This document shows, in pieces, positions 27,419-35,718 of a stretch of 64,000 nucleotides of DNA. Position 1 is the stretch's first letter. Every line of letters starts with the position of its first letter. Both the position numbers and the translations under genes were made by a program. Source of the stretch: Streptomyces canus (lineage in GTDB: Bacteria; Actinomycetota; Actinomycetes; Streptomycetales; Streptomycetaceae); the NCBI RefSeq assembly GCF_041435015.1, contig NZ_CP107989.1, positions 248,001 to 312,000 of the forward strand, written 5' to 3'. The notes beneath the pieces were generated by a model that made no database searches, was not told where the DNA came from, and was given only the letters and a program-made list of their open reading frames with translations.

Positions 27419-28342
27419 TCAGCCGACGGTCAGGTCGGAGCGAACGAGGGTCCCGGACCGCCCGTGGACGATCTCGTACGCGGCGTCGAGGGCACCAATA
27501 GCGGCCAGACCGCCTGTGCGTTCGACGAACCGGGCGGCGGCCTCCGTCTTGGGGCCCATCGAGTCCTCGGGGAAGCCGCCGCGCCGCAGATCGTCGGGGG
27601 TGACGTCGAGGACGGGCTGCTGGTGCCCGGTGCCGTAGTCGGCGTAGACGTTCGGCACGTCGGTGAGGATCAGCAGGAAGTCGGCCTTGAGTTCCTCGGC
27701 GAGCAGGGCGGCCGTGAGGTCCTTGTCCACGACCGCCTCGACACCGGTCAGCGCGCCGGTGTCGTGGTCGGCGGTGACGGGAACGCCCCCGCCGCCGGCG
27801 CAGATGACCAGCACGCCGCAGGTGAGCAGGTCATGGATGGTCTCGGCCTCCACGATCCCCTCGGGCGCAGGTGAGGCGACGACCTGACGCCACCCGGTGG
27901 CGTCCTTGGCGAGGTGCCAGCCGCGCCTTCGCGCGAGAGAGTGGGCGACGTCCCGGGGATACACGGGGCCCACGCGCTTCGTGGGCCGCGCGAACGCCGG
28001 ATCGTCGCCCCGTACCAGGGTGTGGGTGACGAGTGCGGCGATCTTGCGTCCGGGAAGCGTGTCGTGCAGGGCCCGGACCAGCAGCGAGCCGATCAGGCCC
28101 TCGGCCTGGGCGCCGAGCAGGTCGAGCGGGAAGGGGGCGGTCAGGACCGGGTCGGCCGCGCTCTCCATGGCGAGCAGGCCGATCTGCGGCTCGTTGCCAT
28201 GAGTGATGACGATCTCGTGTTCGAGGGCGAGGGCGGCGACGGCGGTGGTCACCCGGTCGACGTTCGCCTGCTGTACGGCCGCGTCGGGGCGATCACCCCG
28301 GCGCAGCAGGGCGTTGCCGCCGAGGGCGATGACGATACGCAC
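27419..28342 (-). CDS. arcC: Carbamate kinase
   Basis: 307 residues, full length. IVIALGGNALLRRGD at the N-terminus, ITHGNEPQIGLLAM, CAGGGGVPVTADHDTGALTG, VVDKDLTAALLAEELKADFL, and GSMGPKTEAAARFVE-like SMGPKTEAAARFVE near the end. It makes ATP from carbamoyl phosphate and ADP, the last step of the arginine deiminase pathway. GTG 28342; its ribosome site GGAGGAC lies inside the C-terminus of an ornithine carbamoyltransferase remnant three bases upstream, so an arcB-arcC operon once existed. No arcA is seen. Confidence 0.95.
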   Translation of the reverse strand: MRIVIALGGNALLRRGDRPDAAVQQANVDRVTTAVAALALEHEIVITHGNEPQIGLLAMESAADPVLTAPFPLDLLGAQAEGLIGSLLVRALHDTLPGRKIAALVTHTLVRGDDPAFARPTKRVGPVYPRDVAHSLARRRGWHLAKDATGWRQVVASPAPEGIVEAETIHDLLTCGVLVICAGGGGVPVTADHDTGALTGVEAVVDKDLTAALLAEELKADFLLILTDVPNVYADYGTGHQQPVLDVTPDDLRRGGFPEDSMGPKTEAAARFVERTGGLAAIGALDAAYEIVHGRSGTLVRSDLTVG

Positions 28343-28345
28343 GGT

Positions 28346-28456
28346 TCAGTCCTCCAGTGTGACGACCAGCACGGCCTTGATGGTGTGCAACCCGTTGTCG
28401 GTGAACTCCTGCCCGTCGAGGTCGCAGGTGTCGAGCGTGTCGAGCAGGTACCGGTC
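28346..28456 (-). pseudogene. arcB: Ornithine carbamoyltransferase C-terminal remnant
   Basis: The last codons before arcC read EFTDNGLHTIKAVLVVTLED and a stop; HTIKAV-VATL is the conserved C-terminal helix of ornithine carbamoyltransferases. Nothing upstream resembles the enzyme, so about 300 codons have been lost. The arcC ribosome site is embedded here. Confidence 0.65.
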
Positions 28457-28507
28457 GGGGCGGTGCGGTGGTCGGGCGGCGCCGATCGGAGCACCGTGGG
28501 AACCGGG

Positions 28508-29416
28508 TCAGGCGTGCGGTACGACGGCGACGGGGCAGCCGACGTGGTGCAGTGCCGCGTGCGTCACGGGACCGATGTGCGTGCCGAGGTGACCGTCCCG
28601 GATGCGGCGCCCCACGACGACGAGGGAAGCACCGGACGACGCGCGCACCAGCGCGGCGGCCGCCCTGCCTTCGGAGACGGTCTCGGTCACGGAGATCTCG
28701 GGGAACTTCTCGCACCACGGACGCAGCGTCGCGACGACGGCGCGTTCCTGTGCCGCCAGTAGCTCCGGCCCCGCCCCCGTCACCGCGGGCAGGTCGGCTC
28801 CGTCGGCCGACGGAACGCTGAAGGCGTGGAGCACACGCAGTGCGGCGCCGTAGCGCCCGGCGACCTCGAAGGCGAACTCGATCAGCTCGTCGCAGGGGCG
28901 CCGGGTGTCCAGCCCCAGGACGACATCGCGGTACGGGGTTCCGGGAATCTCCTCCGGCGAGACACCGTCGGACGCCGGAAGGTGTTCGTCGGCGGCGGCC
29001 TCGCCCGCCCGGACGAGCACCACGGGGCGCACCGACCTGGCCACGACCCGCTGGGACACGGATCCGACCAGGAAGCCCGCGACACCGCCGAGCCCGCGGG
29101 AGCCCAGCACCAGCGGCTCCGTCTCCTCGGGCGCGGCGAGCAGGGCGTCGACTGCGGAGCCGGACACCAACTGCTCGACGATCCGCAGCCCTGGGTGTGC
29201 GGCCCGGACGCTGCCGGCCGCTCCGTCCAGGGTCTGCTGGGCCCACCCGCGCTGGCTCGTGCCCAGGGGTACGGAGGCGGCCGGGCGGGGATGCCAGGTC
29301 CACGCGTGCACCAGCCTCAACGCGGCTCCGCGACGCAGGGCTTCCCGGGCCGCCCAGTGTGCGGCCGCGAGGCTCTCGGTGGAACCGTCGACTCCTGCGG
29401 TGACGTGCTGAAGCAT
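28508..29416 (-). CDS. Tandem universal stress protein 2
   Basis: 302 residues, two UspA domains. Domain 1: VTAGVDGSTESLAAAHWAAR and LVLGSRGLGGVAGFLVGSVS. Domain 2: DVVLGLDTRRPCDELIEFAF and LVVVGRRIRDGHLGTHIGPV, ending VGCPVAVVPHA. Nucleotide-binding glycines are present in the first domain; the second loop (GRR-x6-GTHIG) is less canonical. ATG 29416 has GGAGGAGGCAGACAGC upstream. Two box-like motifs with 5-bp spacing lie upstream. Confidence 0.92.
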   Translation of the reverse strand: MLQHVTAGVDGSTESLAAAHWAAREALRRGAALRLVHAWTWHPRPAASVPLGTSQRGWAQQTLDGAAGSVRAAHPGLRIVEQLVSGSAVDALLAAPEETEPLVLGSRGLGGVAGFLVGSVSQRVVARSVRPVVLVRAGEAAADEHLPASDGVSPEEIPGTPYRDVVLGLDTRRPCDELIEFAFEVAGRYGAALRVLHAFSVPSADGADLPAVTGAGPELLAAQERAVVATLRPWCEKFPEISVTETVSEGRAAAALVRASSGASLVVVGRRIRDGHLGTHIGPVTHAALHHVGCPVAVVPHA

Positions 29417-29490
29417 GCTGTCTGCCTCCTCCGTTTGAGCCTGTCTGCTCTTCTGGGTCGAGCGTTGTCCAGGAACGGCCTTGTGAGCAG

Positions 29491-29525
29491 GGGCCGTCCA
29501 GGCCCTGCACGGACCCTTTCGGCCC
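29491..29525. promoter_or_regulatory. Variant DosR/OsdR-type motifs (usp2)
   Basis: GGGCC-N5-GGCCC at 29491-29505 and GGACC-N5-GGCCC at 29511-29525 have the usual arms but a 5-bp spacer, 74 bp upstream of usp2 and 20 bp apart. Confidence 0.35.
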
Positions 29526-29576
29526 CACTCCAGCCCGGGTTCCCGGCGCGAGGGCTCCGCTCCGCACTTCTGTGGC

Positions 29577-29777
29577 TCAGTGCCGGACCAGGCTCCGGAC
29601 GGGTCGGCGGGATGCCTCGGTCATCCGCGTGGCCGTCGACCGGGTCCGGGTGCGGCGCCGCTGTGCCCGGAGCGCCAGCGCGTCGAGCGCGGCGCTGAGC
29701 ACGAAGGTGATCGCCATGGAGATCACCAGGAGGACGGCGAACAGCCTCCAGAACTCCGGGGTCAGTGACGTACCCAC
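29577..29777 (-). CDS. Small single-pass membrane protein
   Basis: About 66 residues: one transmembrane helix (FWRLFAVLLVISMAITFVLS) followed by a very basic tail (RAQRRRTRTRSTATRMTEAS) expected in the cytoplasm. I do not recognise the family. GTG 29777 is about nine bases after AAGGGG; GTG 29786 is too close. It shares a DosR-type box with the divergent cyclic-nucleotide-binding gene. Confidence 0.55.
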   Translation of the reverse strand: MGTSLTPEFWRLFAVLLVISMAITFVLSAALDALALRAQRRRTRTRSTATRMTEASRRPVRSLVRH

Positions 29778-29887
29778 AAGGAGCACCCCCTTCCAACAGG
29801 TTGTCTCTCGTCTTCATCGAACCGCCCGGACCGTTTCCGGCCCAGGGGTCCAAGGGCTCTCGCTGGGTACCGGGCGGCCCGGCGATG

Positions 29888-29901
29888 GGGCCGCGTGGCC
29901 C
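29888..29901. promoter_or_regulatory. DosR/OsdR-type box shared by two divergent genes
   Basis: GGGCCGCGTGGCCC is an exact match, 69 bp upstream of the cyclic-nucleotide-binding gene and 110 bp upstream of the small membrane protein gene. Confidence 0.6.
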
Positions 29902-29970
29902 ATGGCTCGGACGCAGGCACGGGATCACGCTGGACATGGCAGGTTCGTACGCCCTGAGTGGAGGCACGTC

Positions 29971-30435
29971 ATGAACGCTCCCGCCTCGGCCGGCATGCTG
30001 CAGGCACTGCCCGCCCAGCACCGTCATCGGTTGATGCGTTTCGCCCGGGAGGTGTCGTTCCCGCAGGGCGCCCGCCTCTTCGAGGAAGGCGGCAGGGCGG
30101 ATCGGTTCTGGATCATCCGTACGGGCACCGTCGCCCTGGACATGCACGTGCCCGGCCGCCGCGCGGCCGTCATCGAGACCCTCGACCACAACCAACTCCT
30201 CGGCTGGTCCTGGCTGTTCGCCCCGCACAGCTGGCATCTGGGTGCCGAGGCGACCAGCCCGGTGCGCGCCTACGAGTTCGACGCCACCGCGGTCCGCTCG
30301 ATGTGCCGGGACGACCCCGCGCTCGGCGCGAGCGTCGCCCAGTGGGTGGGGGACGTCCTCGCCCACCGCCTGCGCTCGTCCCGCACCCGGCTGCTGGACC
30401 TGTACGCCCCCTACGGCAGCGGCAGCCTCCTGTGA
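29971..30435 (+). CDS. Stand-alone cyclic-nucleotide-binding (cNMP) domain protein
   Basis: 154 residues consisting only of a Crp-type beta-roll: VSFPQGARLFEEGGRADRFW, GTVALDMHVPGRRAAVIETL, and ALGASVAQWVGDVLAHRLRS as the dimerisation helix. There is no DNA-binding domain. The canonical phosphate-binding RxAS motif is not evident (LGWSWLFAPHSWHL in its place), so ligand binding is uncertain. ATG 29971 has GGAGGCACGTC upstream. It is followed 38 bp later by a CBS-BON gene, probably as an operon. Confidence 0.85.
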   Translation: MNAPASAGMLQALPAQHRHRLMRFAREVSFPQGARLFEEGGRADRFWIIRTGTVALDMHVPGRRAAVIETLDHNQLLGWSWLFAPHSWHLGAEATSPVRAYEFDATAVRSMCRDDPALGASVAQWVGDVLAHRLRSSRTRLLDLYAPYGSGSLL

Positions 30436-30473
30436 ACGCGCCGCATCGAAGTGACAGCGCCGAAGGAGGCGTC

Positions 30474-31130
30474 ATGCACGGCAGCCCGCACATCGTCAGC
30501 GACGTCATGACCCAGACCGTCGCCGCCATCGGCCGGGGCGCCTCCTTCAAGGAGATCGTGCGGATGATGCACGACTGGAAGGTCAGCGCCCTGCCCGTCC
30601 TGGAGGGCGAGGGCCGCGTCGTCGGGGTGGTGTCCGAGGCCGACCTGCTGCCCAAGGAGGAGTTCCGCGACAGCGACCCCGACCGGTACACCCAGCTGCG
30701 CCGCCTGTCCGACCTCGCGAAGGCCGGCGCGGTGACCGCGGGAGAGCTGATGACCTCGCCGGCCCTCACCGTCCACGCGAACGCGACGCTCGCTCAGGCC
30801 GCACGGACCATGGCGCACGCGAAGGTCAAGAGGCTGCCGGTCGTCGACGACCTGGGCATGCTGCAGGGCGTCGTCAGCCGCGCCGACCTGCTGAAGGTGT
30901 TCCTCCGCGAGGACGAGGACATCGCGGAGGAGGTCCGTCGCGAGGTGGTGTCGTACCTCTTCCCCACGCCTGCGTCCTCCGCAGGCGTCTCGGTACGGGA
31001 CGGTGTCGTGACCCTCAGCGGCCGGATCCGGGATGCGTCCCTGGTGCCCGTGGCAGCACGGCTGATCCGGGCGGTCGAGGGGGTCGTGGACGTGGAGTTC
31101 GACGTCTCCGAGCACGGCCGTTCACGGTGA
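30474..31130 (+). CDS. CBS-pair and BON domain protein 2
   Basis: 218 residues. CBS 1: VSDVMTQTVAAIGRGASFKE to VVGVVSEADLLPKEE; CBS 2: AGELMTSPALTVHANATLAQ to MLQGVVSRADLLKVF; BON: VSVRDGVVTLSGRIRDASLV to VEGVVDVEFDV. ATG 30474 has GAAGGAGGCGTC upstream. Probably an adenine-nucleotide sensor, as for its paralogues. Co-directional with the cNMP-domain gene. Confidence 0.9.
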   Translation: MHGSPHIVSDVMTQTVAAIGRGASFKEIVRMMHDWKVSALPVLEGEGRVVGVVSEADLLPKEEFRDSDPDRYTQLRRLSDLAKAGAVTAGELMTSPALTVHANATLAQAARTMAHAKVKRLPVVDDLGMLQGVVSRADLLKVFLREDEDIAEEVRREVVSYLFPTPASSAGVSVRDGVVTLSGRIRDASLVPVAARLIRAVEGVVDVEFDVSEHGRSR

Positions 31131-31254
31131 GGCGTCCTCGCTACGACGTGACGGGACAGGGGCCGACTCAGAGAACAGCATCGCGGCGCGGTGCTGACGG
31201 CGTCGCGCACGTCCTCACCCAGCGCGCACACCGTACGGCGCCCCCGCTCCCTCC

Positions 31255-31400
31255 ATCGATCCGTCGGCATCCAGGCGGAACGCGGCCGATTGGGCCGCGC
31301 ACGAGCCACGGCTGCGCGGTCTTCCGCTTCGCATCGTCGCCGGCCCACCGCACGACGTGAGCGAGCGGCTCGTTCGCCTTCGCCAGTGCCCGGATCCGAG
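31255..31400 (+). pseudogene. Universal stress protein N-terminal remnant
   Basis: The plus strand reads IDPSASRRNAADWAAHEPRL then RGLPLRIVAGPPHDVSERL, the beginning of a UspA domain (compare ESRPAAEWAAREAKLRGLPL in usp4). The start codon and everything after the first helix are gone; DGS has become DPS. Confidence 0.6.
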
Positions 31401-31445
31401 GCTCACGCCTGCATGGTGTCCACGCCTGGTCGCATCGCGCCGGCG

Positions 31446-31494
31446 CCGCTCCACTCAGGCCCCGGTGCCGGGCACCGGGGCCTGAGTGGAGCGG
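31446..31494. terminator. Bidirectional terminator, 24-bp perfect stem
   Basis: A 49-base perfect inverted repeat with a single central base, between the convergent CBS-BON 2 and flavodoxin genes. The core is GGCCCCGGTGCC/GGCACCGGGGCC. Confidence 0.85.
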
Positions 31495-31510
31495 ATGATT
31501 CCGGCCCGCC

Positions 31511-32008
31511 CTATGGGGGCGTCAGCTCGTCGGCGACATGTGCCGCCCACGTCTCGATCGCGGTGAAGTCGCGGAAGTCCCCGCCCTTTCCATTGCGGAG
31601 GATCATCCGTGCGACCCAACCCTTCGCGCCCTCCTCCAGGCACCCCCCGAAGGTGACGTGATCCCTGGCGTCGAGCTCGACCATGGCCTTCTTCACTCCG
31701 GGCACGGGCGGGATCTCCCGTTCCGAGGCCGAGGCGTCGAGCGGGCCGCTGCTGAACAGCCACAGCGGGCGTTCGGCCAAGTCGTGGCGGTGCCGGCGGA
31801 GGAACCGGCGCGCGTCCTTCTGCCAGCGCCCGGCGTACAGTCCGCCGCCGACCACCACCGCGTCGTACGCCGTCACAGTCGGGACGGCCTGGGCCGGAAG
31901 GGCCTCGACCGTCAGCCCGCTCTTGCGCAGGACGTCGGCTATGGTTTCGGCGATCTGCGCGGTCGATCCGTTCGTGGTTCCGTAGGTGACCAACACGGTG
32001 CCGGTCAT
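31511..32008 (-). CDS. Flavodoxin-domain protein (HemG-like)
   Basis: 165 residues: FMN phosphate loop VTYGTTNGSTAQIAETIADV at the N-terminus, AVVVGGGLYAGRWQKDARRF, WLFSSGPLDASASE and FGGCLEEGAKGWVARMI. The pattern is that of flavodoxin-like protoporphyrinogen oxidase/HemG relatives. Role probably low-potential electron transfer; a flavodoxin could help activate PflB, but that is inference. ATG 32008 has AGGAGGCGTACCGCC upstream. It is the last gene of a three-gene unit after CBS-BON 3 (16-bp gap). Confidence 0.85.
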   Translation of the reverse strand: MTGTVLVTYGTTNGSTAQIAETIADVLRKSGLTVEALPAQAVPTVTAYDAVVVGGGLYAGRWQKDARRFLRRHRHDLAERPLWLFSSGPLDASASEREIPPVPGVKKAMVELDARDHVTFGGCLEEGAKGWVARMILRNGKGGDFRDFTAIETWAAHVADELTPP

Positions 32009-32024
32009 GGCGGTACGCCTCCTC

Positions 32025-32756
32025 TCACATCTTGCGCAGCCAGTCGTCGGCCACGCCGTGCAGCGCCTGCTCCTGGGGGTGCAGGCGCGCGTCGTCCAGT
32101 CGGTAGGTGAGCTTGTCGACCACGCCGACCACGCCGTCGATCCGCGCGATCATCGACAGGGCGATCACCGTCTCGCTCTTGCGTTCCATGTGGCCGGTGA
32201 GCGTGACGACGCCCTGCACAACGGACACGTCGATGCTGCGGGGCGGAAGCCACAGGGTGCGTCCCAGTACGTCCTCGATCACCTCGTCGCGGATGTCCCC
32301 GTCAGGCCGGAGGAACACCTGGAGCAGGTCACGGCGGGTGACGATGCCGACCAGCCGGTCCGCCTCGTCGAGCACCGGCAGACGTTCCACCTGATGCCGG
32401 GCCATGGTGCGGGCGGCCTCGACGACGGTGTCGTCGGCGTGGGCGGTGACGGGCGGCTCGGACATGAGCCGGCCGGCGGTGCGGGCGTGCGCCTTCGCTG
32501 CCTGCCGCCGGGCAGTGCGTGTCAGCCCGGAGAACGCGAGGCGACGATGCGGTTCGTGCGGTCCAGGGGTGGCCGCCTGGCGCGCCACCAGGTCCGTTTC
32601 GGAGATGACGCCGATGACCTTGTCTTCGTCGTCGACCACCGGCAGCCCGCTGATCCGGTGGGCCGCGAGCAGCCTGGCGACCTCCTTCAACGGAGTGCCG
32701 TATGTGGCGCGGACGACCTCCGTGGTCATCACGGAGCCGACCTTGTTGTGCCTCAT
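32025..32756 (-). CDS. CBS-pair and BON domain protein 3
   Basis: 243 residues, same architecture as the other two: CBS 1 VGSVMTTEVVRATYGTPLKE to KVIGVISETDLVARQ, CBS 2 AGRLMSEPPVTAHADDTVVE to RLVGIVTRRDLLQVF, BON VSVVQGVVTLTGHMERKSET. Closest in layout to CBS-BON 1. ATG 32756 has GGAAGGAACGGAC upstream and follows the GNAT/acyl-CoA ligase stop by 13 bp, so it is co-transcribed with it. Confidence 0.9.
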   Translation of the reverse strand: MRHNKVGSVMTTEVVRATYGTPLKEVARLLAAHRISGLPVVDDEDKVIGVISETDLVARQAATPGPHEPHRRLAFSGLTRTARRQAAKAHARTAGRLMSEPPVTAHADDTVVEAARTMARHQVERLPVLDEADRLVGIVTRRDLLQVFLRPDGDIRDEVIEDVLGRTLWLPPRSIDVSVVQGVVTLTGHMERKSETVIALSMIARIDGVVGVVDKLTYRLDDARLHPQEQALHGVADDWLRKM

Positions 32757-32769
32757 GTCCGTTCCTTCC

Positions 32770-35472
32770 TCAGCGGAGCCGGCGCAGATAGGGGTCCTGG
32801 GACCTGCACGGCACCAGGCGGATCCGTGCGTCCAGCACGGTGACACCGCCCGGTGTCGCGAGGACCGGGTTGAAGTCGGTCTCGGCGAGCTGTGGCAGGT
32901 CCGCCGCCATGCGGGACAACCGCAGCAGCAACTGCTCCAGCTCCCCGAGGTCGACGGCGCCGCTGCCGTGCGCGCCGAAGAGAAGCGGGGCGCAGCGCGG
33001 GGAGGTGATCAGGTCGTGCACGTCGTGGTCGGTGAGCGGGGCGAGCCGGGCGGCGTGGTCGGCGAGTACCTCGGTGGCCGTACCGCCGAGGCCGAACAGC
33101 ACGAGCGGGCCGAAGACCTCGTCCTGGACGACGCCGGCGAACAGCTCGGTGCCGCGGGCGGCGAGCGGCTGCAGCACGACACCGGTCGTCTGCCCGGCGA
33201 AGCGGGTCTCCAAGTCCCGGTAGGCTGCGCGGACTTGGGAGTCGCCGCGCAGATCGAGGTGGACGGCGCGCTGCTGGCTCTTGTGCACCAGGCCGGGCCA
33301 GTGGGCCTTCATGACCACCCGGCCGTCGAAGCCGCGCAGCCGGTCCGCGGCCAGGACCGCGTCGTCCTCGGTCTCGGCCCAGGCCCACGGGATCTGCGGG
33401 ATGCCGTAGCAGGACAGGAGGTCGGCGCAGGTGCGCGGGTCCAGCCAGCCGCCGTCGGGGTGCGCGGCGAGGTAGGTCTCGACGACGGTGCGGGCTCGTT
33501 CCGTCTCGACGCCGTCGAGGTCGGGCACGGTCCCGGCGGGGCGGGCGAGCCAGGCCGCGCGGTGAGCTGCGTGGGCCAACGCCCGTGCCGCCGCCTGGGG
33601 TTCGGCGTACGACGGGATGGTGCCGTCTTCCGCGGCGGGCAACAGCTCGACGGGCAGGCCCTGTTCGAGCCGTACCGCGACGATCGGCTTCGTCCTTCGG
33701 CCGGGGGCGCGGGTGAGGGCCCGGACGAGGTCGTCGCCGGTCGCCGCGGCGACGGCCGTGGGGACCAGGGCCACGAGGACGGCGTCGACGCCGCCGTACC
33801 GCATCATCCGCTCCAGACAGTCGGTGAGCTGTTCCTCCGTGACGGCGGCGGTGGCGTCGACCGGGTTGCCCACCGCAGCGCCGTCCGGCAGTGCGGCGAG
33901 CAGGTCGTCGATCAGTTCCGGTGTGGGAGCTGGGAGCGACAGACCGGCTTCGGCGCAGGCGTCGGCCGCGAGGACACCGGCGCCGCCCGCGTTGGTGATG
34001 ATCGCCACGCGGCTGCCCGCCGGCAGGGGCTGTGAGTGCAACAGCGCGGCGGTCTCCAGGAGTTCGCCGATCGACCGGGTGGCGGTGATGCCGGCCTGGG
34101 TGAAGAGCGCGCCGCGGGTCATGGTGCTGGTGGCGGCGGCTGCCGTGTGCGAGGCGGCGGCGCGGCGGCCCGCGTCGGTACGCCCGGCGTCGATGGTCAG
34201 CAGTGGCATGCGGCGGGTCACGCGCCGAGCGGTACGGGAGAAGGCGCGCGGGTTCCCGAAGGACTCCAGGTGCAGCAGGGCCAGACCGGTGCGGCCGTCG
34301 CTCTCCCACCACTGGAGCATGTCGTTGCCGCTGACGTCGAACTTGTCGCCCAGGGAGGCGAAGGAGGAGACGCCGATGCCCAGCCGGGACAGCCCGTCCA
34401 GCAGGGCGATGCCGACACCTCCGGACTGCACCGCGACGCCCGCGGTGCCGGGGCGCGGGTGTCCGGCGGCGAACGTGGCATCCAGGCTCAGCTGCGGGTC
34501 GGCGTTGGAAATACCGAGGCAGTTCGGGCCGACGAGGCGCATGCCGTACGAACGGCAGGCCGCCAGCAGTGCCTGCGCCTGGTCGGCGTGGAGGCCCGCG
34601 GTGACGACGAGGAGGGCGCGTACGCCCGCCTTCCCGCACTCCTCGGCGGTCTCCGGGATCGCGTCGGCGGGTACGGCGAGCACAGCGAGGTCAGGCGTTC
34701 TGGGCAGGGCGCTGACCGACGGGTAGGACGGCACGCCGAGAATCGCGTGCGCGGCGGGGTTCACCGCGAACAGGCGTCCGGTGTAGCCGCCCGCGTGCAG
34801 CTGGTGCAGGATCGCCCGGCCCACCGAACCCGGCTTGCGCCCGGCGCCTATGACGGCGACCGCCTTCGGCCGCAGCAGCGGTTCCAGGCTGGCGACGTCG
34901 GCGGCCCGGCCGCGTTCCTCCACGGCCGTGAGGTAGCTGTCGCTCTGGTCGAGGGCGATGGTGCAGCGCACCTCCGGGCCCTCGAAGCGGCGGGTGGTGC
35001 GCAGACCGAGGTCGGCGAAGAGCTTGAGCACCGCGTGATTCTCACTGAGCGCGTCGGCCGTGAAGGCCCTGATGCCCTCCGCACGGGCGGCCGAGACGAG
35101 GTGCTCGACGAGCAGGGTGCCGACGCCCCGGTGATGCAGCCCGTCGGCGACGGCGATGGACACTTCAGCCGCGTCCTTCTCGTCCCCGGTGTCCCCGGCT
35201 TCGTACTCGGCGAGGCCGACCACCCGGCCCTGCGTCTCGGCCAGCAGCGCCCGGTAGCCGCTGCGGGCCGGAGCACAGGCCCGGTCGGCGGCCAGGTGGG
35301 CGGACCGGTGGCTCACGGCGAAGAACCTCAGGCGCAGGTTCTCCGGCGACATCTCCTCGTACAGCCCCTCCAACTGGTCGTGGTCGCCCGCCACCACGGA
35401 ACGGATGCACACGGTGGTGCCGTCCGCGAGCAGGGCGTGGACGGGGGGTCGGTCGGTCACATCGTGCGACAT
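32770..35472 (-). CDS. GNAT / NDP-forming acyl-CoA ligase fusion (Pat-type protein acetyltransferase)
   Basis: 900 residues. N-terminal GNAT domain (about 10-185: VCIRSVVAGDHDQLEGLYEE, acetyl-CoA loop HHRGVGTLLVEHLV), then an ADP-forming acyl-CoA ligase module: CoA-binding (PLLRPKAVAVIGAGRKPGSV), flavodoxin-like ligase (VGPNCLGISN, AASHTAAAATSTM) and C-terminal ATP-grasp (VMKAHWPGLVHKSQQRAVHL, ETDFNPVLAT). Fusions of this type include lysine acetyltransferases that inactivate acyl-CoA synthetases, and also acetate-CoA ligases; the retained His in ASHT leaves ligase activity possible. ATG 35472 has GGAGGAGCCCCGCG upstream. An exact box lies 83 bp upstream. Confidence 0.88.
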   Translation of the reverse strand: MSHDVTDRPPVHALLADGTTVCIRSVVAGDHDQLEGLYEEMSPENLRLRFFAVSHRSAHLAADRACAPARSGYRALLAETQGRVVGLAEYEAGDTGDEKDAAEVSIAVADGLHHRGVGTLLVEHLVSAARAEGIRAFTADALSENHAVLKLFADLGLRTTRRFEGPEVRCTIALDQSDSYLTAVEERGRAADVASLEPLLRPKAVAVIGAGRKPGSVGRAILHQLHAGGYTGRLFAVNPAAHAILGVPSYPSVSALPRTPDLAVLAVPADAIPETAEECGKAGVRALLVVTAGLHADQAQALLAACRSYGMRLVGPNCLGISNADPQLSLDATFAAGHPRPGTAGVAVQSGGVGIALLDGLSRLGIGVSSFASLGDKFDVSGNDMLQWWESDGRTGLALLHLESFGNPRAFSRTARRVTRRMPLLTIDAGRTDAGRRAAASHTAAAATSTMTRGALFTQAGITATRSIGELLETAALLHSQPLPAGSRVAIITNAGGAGVLAADACAEAGLSLPAPTPELIDDLLAALPDGAAVGNPVDATAAVTEEQLTDCLERMMRYGGVDAVLVALVPTAVAAATGDDLVRALTRAPGRRTKPIVAVRLEQGLPVELLPAAEDGTIPSYAEPQAAARALAHAAHRAAWLARPAGTVPDLDGVETERARTVVETYLAAHPDGGWLDPRTCADLLSCYGIPQIPWAWAETEDDAVLAADRLRGFDGRVVMKAHWPGLVHKSQQRAVHLDLRGDSQVRAAYRDLETRFAGQTTGVVLQPLAARGTELFAGVVQDEVFGPLVLFGLGGTATEVLADHAARLAPLTDHDVHDLITSPRCAPLLFGAHGSGAVDLGELEQLLLRLSRMAADLPQLAETDFNPVLATPGGVTVLDARIRLVPCRSQDPYLRRLR

Positions 35473-35555
35473 CGCGGGGCTCCTCCAAGCTCTTGTCATG
35501 TCGAGCATCCGGCGGATCGGGGGGTGGTCGCATGGGCTGTCCGGGGGCGACGTGA

Positions 35556-35569
35556 GGGCCGATAGGCCC
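35556..35569. promoter_or_regulatory. DosR/OsdR-type box (GNAT/ligase operon)
   Basis: GGGCCGATAGGCCC is an exact match 83 bp upstream of the GNAT/acyl-CoA ligase gene, which leads a three-gene unit with CBS-BON 3 and flavodoxin. Confidence 0.65.
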
Positions 35570-35718
35570 CACATGTCGCCGGTCACGTAGCGCGAGATGC
35601 CGCCGCCGGTCCTCGAACCGCCGGCCAGGCCGTCAACGACCGGCTACGAGCGCCCGCCGCGCGATCTGCTGACCTACGTCCTCGTTCACGCGGCGAGTCT
35701 GTGAGCCTGTCACCGTCG

